Shown: positions 5,647 to 9,528 of the stretch, piece by piece
How positions within the stretch are numbered: the first letter of the stretch is position 1
Layout of the letters: each line of letters begins with the position of its first letter
NCBI GenBank assembly: GCA_027080245.1
Contig: JALWSN010000016.1
Span: forward strand, 1-9,528
Source of the DNA: Ignavibacteriales bacterium
GTDB taxonomy: Bacteria > Bacteroidota > Ignavibacteria > Ignavibacteriales > Melioribacteraceae
DNA: 9,528 nt
Direction of reading: 5' to 3'
The notes under the pieces: generated by a model
Seen by the model: only the letters and a program-made list of their open reading frames with translations
What the model was told of the DNA's origin: nothing
The model's database searches: none
Translations under genes and position numbers: made by a program

Positions 5647-8259
5647 ATGAACAAAATTACTACTCCGCAAGCCGCGCTCGAAAATTACTTTGGCTACACA
5701 GCTTTCCGTCCGGGACAATTGGAAATAATTGAAACGATTATTTCCGGGCAAAATGTTCTGGGAATACTTCCCACCGGCGCCGGTAAGTCCCTTTGTTACC
5801 AAATACCCGCTCTACTTGGCAAAAAAGTTTCGCTTGTAATTTCGCCGCTGATTGCTTTGATGAAAGACCAGGTCGATTCATTAAATCAAAAAACAAAAGT
5901 TGCGGCTTATTTGAACAGCTCTTTAGACTATCGTCAGGAGCAAAAAGTTCTGTTTGACCTCGAGGAAGACAAATTAAAATTACTTTACGTTTCGCCTGAA
6001 AAGCTTGAGAACGTTAATTTTATTGAACGATTAAAAAAACTAAAACCGCAATACATTTTTGTGGACGAGGCGCATTGCATCAGTCAATGGGGCGTAGACT
6101 TCCGTCCGAGTTACAGGCGTATTAAAGATTTTGCCGAATTTATTGAGGTAAAACGTATTTCGGCTTTTACGGCCACCGCCACGCCTGTTGTTAGGCAGGA
6201 CATTCAAAAACAACTTGGACTTGAAGATGCCAAAGTTTTCATTCGCGGATTTGAAAGAGAGAATTTGTCGCTGCACGTTTACCGCACGGAACACAAGAAG
6301 GAAACCGTCCTGAAAATTTTAGAACGTTCGGGAACGCCCGCAATAATTTACGTTTCCACTCGCAAAATAGCTGAGGCCGTAAGTAAATTTCTTCAGTTCA
6401 ACAAACTTAAAGCTTCCTACTACCATGCAGGATTAAACGCCGAAGTTCGAAAAATAATTCAGGACGATTTTCTTACCGGACGAATAGACATTATTTGCGC
6501 TACGAATGCCTTCGGAATGGGAATAGACAAAGCCAACATACGAACGGTGATTCATTACAACATGCCCGGCTCAATTGAAAATTATTACCAAGAAATAGGC
6601 AGAGCCGGACGAGACGGCAACTCCTCGGCCGCTTATCTTTTGTTTAGAGAAAACGACATCGACATTCAAAAATATTTTATTCAAAACATTCTACCAACGC
6701 AGGAAGAAATAATTAAAGTTTACAATTTGCTCTACGACTTCACAGGCTCGGCTTTGGGCCAACTACCGCCCGCCGACGTTCCGATTGACGACAAATTAAA
6801 ACAGTTTTTTAGTTTAAACGGCCTCTCCTACAGCAAAGTTAATTCCTGTTTGAAAGCTCTGGAAAATTCGGGCTATATTAAAATAAAGTTCAACAAAAGC
6901 TTTTCGCCAAGGGTAAAATTTTTACTCAGTTCAATGGAAATTAAAAATTACGTTAAGAATTTAGTCGGCGGCGAGTTTAAAGACTTAATTTTACTATTAT
7001 TAAAATTTTATGGTAGCAATATTTTAGCCGCAGAAGTTTCCATTAACTTGGAAAAGTTAGCCAAGGCAATGGACTTTGACGCGCAAAGCATTCTAATGCG
7101 ATTGCAGAAACTTGCCGAGACTGGGATACTTAATTTGTTTTCGACATCGGCAACGCAATTAATTAAATTTGAAAGGACGCGGACGGACACAAATTACCTA
7201 CAGCTCAATTACGACGAGCTAATCAAGCAATACGAATATTCATCCAAAAAGCTTGAAAAGATGATTGATTTTGTTTTTGCCGAAGAGTGTCGTTTCAAAA
7301 AAATACTTGATTATTTTGGCGAGGATGCCTCCGGTTACAAATGCGGTAGGTGCGACGTTTGCCAAAACGAAGGAATTAAATTCGACGGCACGGAATATCT
7401 AAACGAAATAATTCTTAGAACCTTACTTGAGGCAAAGCGCCCGGTTAAATTTTCCCGCATTTCGCCAATTTTAAAAGGTTCGGCTAAGAACGCAGACGAA
7501 AAGAAACTTTCCACTTTCGGCGTTTGCAAATATTACTCCAAAGACGAAATTAAAAACTCAATCGACTATTTAACGGCAAAAGGATTGATTGAGAATTCCT
7601 ACGGCAATTTGCTGCTAAAAGCAGATGGAAAAGCGCTTGTGGAAAAATATTCCGAAGAAGAGGACTTCGATAAACTTAACCAATCCTACGAACGCGCATT
7701 CTCTTTGTTTAATTTACTTAAAGAAGTAAGGGACAAAGCAGCAAGGAAATTTTCCCAAACGCCGAATCTAATCTGCAGAGATTCAGTATTACGGAAAATC
7801 GCGGAACGCGAGCCTACTTCCCTGCCTCAATTATTGGCTATCGAAGGAGTAACGCAAAGATTAGTCAATAAGGTCGGAGACGATTTCATCGAAGCTGTAA
7901 AGTCCTTTGTTAATAAGGGTAAATTCGATGCGGAATCCGCCGGGATACCGCAGGAATTGGCTTCTCTAAAAACACTAATTCAAAAAGGCTATTCGTTAAA
8001 AGATTTGGCAGGATTAAGGAAACTACCCGAAGCGGTGCTTGCAATTCAAATTGAGAATTTAATTAAGTACCAACCCAATTTAACTATCGACGCGCTAATT
8101 GAACGCCCGAAGAAAAAAGCAATTTTAAAAGTATTGAAAGAAGGGCTTTTTACGGAATTGAAAGAAATAAAAAAAGAACTTCCCGCTTCAATTTCTTACG
8201 CGGAAATAAGAATAGTGCGAGCAAAATTTGAAGCCGGTTCAGGCGAGCTTTTTACTTGA
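5647..8259 (+). CDS. recQ: ATP-dependent DNA helicase RecQ, long form with HRDC and C-terminal helix-turn-helix region
   Basis: A 3'-5' DNA helicase for recombination and replication-fork repair, 870 aa against about 610 in E. coli. RecA-like domain 1 carries Walker A TGAGKS (43-48), DEAH (140-143) and SAFTATAT (172-179). Domain 2 ends with motif VI GRAGRDG (318-324). An extended segment (about 345-545), with winged-helix-like stretches, precedes the zinc cluster, whose ligands are C548, C566, C569 and C572. A winged-helix (RQC-like) region spans about 585-670, an HRDC domain about 685-752, and a C-terminal helix-turn-helix region resembling the HTH_40 type about 766-865. In the aromatic-rich loop (SQWGVDFRP) V150 replaces the His seen in E. 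coli. The ATG at 5647 starts just before the conserved YFGYTAFRPGQ segment. No Shine-Dalgarno is evident, as is common in Bacteroidota-like genomes. It is transcribed alone, divergent from the ABC operon and convergent with the kinase gene. Confidence 0.95.
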   Translation: MNKITTPQAALENYFGYTAFRPGQLEIIETIISGQNVLGILPTGAGKSLCYQIPALLGKKVSLVISPLIALMKDQVDSLNQKTKVAAYLNSSLDYRQEQKVLFDLEEDKLKLLYVSPEKLENVNFIERLKKLKPQYIFVDEAHCISQWGVDFRPSYRRIKDFAEFIEVKRISAFTATATPVVRQDIQKQLGLEDAKVFIRGFERENLSLHVYRTEHKKETVLKILERSGTPAIIYVSTRKIAEAVSKFLQFNKLKASYYHAGLNAEVRKIIQDDFLTGRIDIICATNAFGMGIDKANIRTVIHYNMPGSIENYYQEIGRAGRDGNSSAAYLLFRENDIDIQKYFIQNILPTQEEIIKVYNLLYDFTGSALGQLPPADVPIDDKLKQFFSLNGLSYSKVNSCLKALENSGYIKIKFNKSFSPRVKFLLSSMEIKNYVKNLVGGEFKDLILLLLKFYGSNILAAEVSINLEKLAKAMDFDAQSILMRLQKLAETGILNLFSTSATQLIKFERTRTDTNYLQLNYDELIKQYEYSSKKLEKMIDFVFAEECRFKKILDYFGEDASGYKCGRCDVCQNEGIKFDGTEYLNEIILRTLLEAKRPVKFSRISPILKGSAKNADEKKLSTFGVCKYYSKDEIKNSIDYLTAKGLIENSYGNLLLKADGKALVEKYSEEEDFDKLNQSYERAFSLFNLLKEVRDKAARKFSQTPNLICRDSVLRKIAEREPTSLPQLLAIEGVTQRLVNKVGDDFIEAVKSFVNKGKFDAESAGIPQELASLKTLIQKGYSLKDLAGLRKLPEAVLAIQIENLIKYQPNLTIDALIERPKKKAILKVLKEGLFTELKEIKKELPASISYAEIRIVRAKFEAGSGELFT

Positions 8260-8310
8260 TTGGAAAACTACGAGCCAATTTTACCTCATTCGGTTAATTT
8301 TTCATTTTTT

Positions 8311-9414
8311 TTAAATCAAAGCTCTTTTTTTTAACGGCGTTTTAATCCTCATTACTATTGTATTTTCTCTTTTCGAGATGTCGAAATCCGCGCCGATTAT
8401 TTGCAGGGAAGTTTCCGCAATCGGCAGCCCCAGCCCATTGCCCATTTGATTATTCTCGTTCCTTTTCTGCTGGAAAAAGGGAATAATTTTTTTGGGATTT
8501 GTCAATTCGAATTCGGCAGTCGGTTCGTTTTCAATTTCAAGCAAGTAAAACTCCCTTTTTTCGTCAATCTTTCCCTTAATATTCAAAGGGGAATTTTCCT
8601 TGGAAAATTTAATTGCGTTTTCAATTAATTCTTTTAGCGCAACGCTAAAATAGACCTCGTTAATTGGAGCAAGGCAGGGTTCAACATCGAGTTTTAAGTT
8701 CTGTACTCTTTTATGTTTAGCCGCCAGCTCGTCCGCTGTAACGGCAACAATACTTGCAACGTCTTTTTCCTCAAATTTTTCGCGCGTTTCATTAAGCAAA
8801 ATTTTATTGTTTGCGGTGGAAACAACGTCCGCATAAGTAATAAATTTTTCAACGCGGGAATGAAGCCTACTTAGCGAGGAATGTATTCGCTTAATCATAT
8901 CGATGATTTCTTCTTTCGTAAAAGTATCCCCTTGTTCAATAATTAGTTGATTAAAGCCGAGAATAGCCACTAACGGCGTGCGAAGTTCGTGAGGAATGTA
9001 GCTTGAAATGTTGTTGGCAATCTCTTTGAAGAACTCCTTTTGTTGTCTGCTTTTTTTTAATCGGGCGTCCACGGATTCCAATAGTTCCTTTGCTTTGAAG
9101 GGTTTTACGAGATAATCGTCCGCTCCGTACTTCATTCCCTCGCGAATATCGTCGTAGTAAGCTTTAGCGGTAAGAAAAATGAAAGGAATATTGTAAGGTC
9201 CGTAGCGCTTTTGGAATTCCTCCAACAATTCGTAGCCATTCCTGCCGGGCATCATTATGTCGGAAATCACGAGGTCAGGAATTGTTTTGTCCAGTATTTT
9301 TAGCGCTTCGTCGCCATCGTAAGCGTTAAATACTTTGTAGCCGGCTGATTCCAGTATTTCACAAATTCCGTTGTTAACGTCAACTTCGTCTTCTACAACT
9401 AAAATTTTTTCCAT
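8311..9414 (-). CDS. Hybrid response regulator/sensor histidine kinase (REC-HisKA-HATPase)
   Basis: A soluble signalling protein of 367 aa without membrane segments. The N-terminal receiver domain (about 3-118) has acidic residues E8 and D9, phospho-acceptor D52 (ISDIMMPG), T82 and K104 (YLVKPF). A short charged linker (about 107-130) leads into the dimerisation helix with phospho-accepting H142 in PHELRTP. The ATP-binding domain has an N-box around N266 (ELIENAIKFS) and a G2 box GNGLGL (325-330). The usual DNGxG (G1) box is reduced to ENE (295-297). There is no output DNA-binding domain, so the protein probably receives phosphate from, or passes it to, a partner not in this window. With an N-terminal receiver the kinase activity may be set by receiver phosphorylation. 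The ATG at 9414 begins directly on the first strand (MEKILVVEDE), fixing the start; no Shine-Dalgarno is seen. It is convergent with recQ, 51 nt apart. Confidence 0.92.
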   Translation of the reverse strand: MEKILVVEDEVDVNNGICEILESAGYKVFNAYDGDEALKILDKTIPDLVISDIMMPGRNGYELLEEFQKRYGPYNIPFIFLTAKAYYDDIREGMKYGADDYLVKPFKAKELLESVDARLKKSRQQKEFFKEIANNISSYIPHELRTPLVAILGFNQLIIEQGDTFTKEEIIDMIKRIHSSLSRLHSRVEKFITYADVVSTANNKILLNETREKFEEKDVASIVAVTADELAAKHKRVQNLKLDVEPCLAPINEVYFSVALKELIENAIKFSKENSPLNIKGKIDEKREFYLLEIENEPTAEFELTNPKKIIPFFQQKRNENNQMGNGLGLPIAETSLQIIGADFDISKRENTIVMRIKTPLKKRALI

Positions 9415-9528
9415 GTGCGATGCTTGAAATTGATTACTGATTATTAAAAATTACTTGTAGTTTAAAATGGAGTTTTTGCTTTTGTTTTTTTATTAATAGA
9501 TGTAAAAATTCTATCTAATAAATATCTA

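Noticed and set aside
8260..8310. Possible terminator between recQ and the convergent kinase gene (ATTGG at 8259-8263 and CCAAT at 8275-8279)
   Set aside because: Only a 5-bp stem with an 11-nt loop and a short T run; too weak to call. The T-rich stretches nearby are ordinary for this AT-rich DNA.
9053..9059. Long A/T runs inside genes (also near 2764-2770, 3052-3058 and 8327-8334) as possible frameshift sites
   Set aside because: All affected frames stay open with conserved motifs on both sides, and no alternative-frame product of interest begins at these runs.
9415..9528. Upstream region of the hybrid kinase with recurring TAGAT/ATCTA words
   Set aside because: The words are 5 bp long in very AT-rich DNA. 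No promoter boxes, RNA structure or start of another gene could be supported on either strand.

Overview
The window is AT-rich, with moderate use of T/A-ending codons, and is almost fully coding. It reads as a chromosomal segment from a bacterium of the Bacteroidota/Ignavibacteriota (FCB) type. Three things suggest this: the long RecQ with an extra segment before its zinc cluster and a C-terminal helix-turn-helix extension, the soluble response-regulator/histidine-kinase fusion, and the general scarcity of strong Shine-Dalgarno sites. This placement is an inference from gene style, not from a marker gene. I see no tRNA, rRNA, CRISPR array, insertion sequence, phage gene or origin.

Layout. (1) Positions 1-1449, minus strand: a two-gene metabolic unit. 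A 3-hydroxybutyryl-CoA dehydrogenase-like enzyme lies upstream, and 14 nt behind it comes acetate kinase, which is cut by the window's left edge. (2) Positions 1542-5530, minus strand: four overlapping genes in the order ATPase, permease, ATPase, permease. They form two complete ABC-2 type transporter modules in one translationally coupled operon; the larger permease starts with TTG. (3) Positions 5531-5646: a 116-bp divergent intergenic region with a perfect 7-bp inverted repeat. (4) Positions 5647-8259, plus strand: an 870-aa RecQ-family DNA helicase, the only plus-strand gene. (5) Positions 8311-9414, minus strand, convergent with recQ: a 367-aa cytoplasmic protein with an N-terminal receiver domain followed by a histidine kinase core. 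The last 114 bases are its upstream region and hold no gene I can support.

How the genes work together. The acetate kinase and the dehydrogenase fit together in acyl-CoA/acetyl-CoA energy metabolism: the dehydrogenase oxidises or reduces C4-like acyl-CoA, and the kinase makes ATP from acetyl phosphate. The two ABC modules are probably exporters or membrane-maintenance systems whose substrates cannot be read from sequence. RecQ and the hybrid kinase look like unrelated single-gene units.

Nothing here amounts to an evident new defence or mobile system. The items most worth checking are residue-level departures from family norms (Thr at the catalytic Asn position of the dehydrogenase, Val in the RecQ aromatic-rich loop, a degenerate G1 box in the kinase), the multi-domain RecQ architecture, and the coupled tandem ABC operon.
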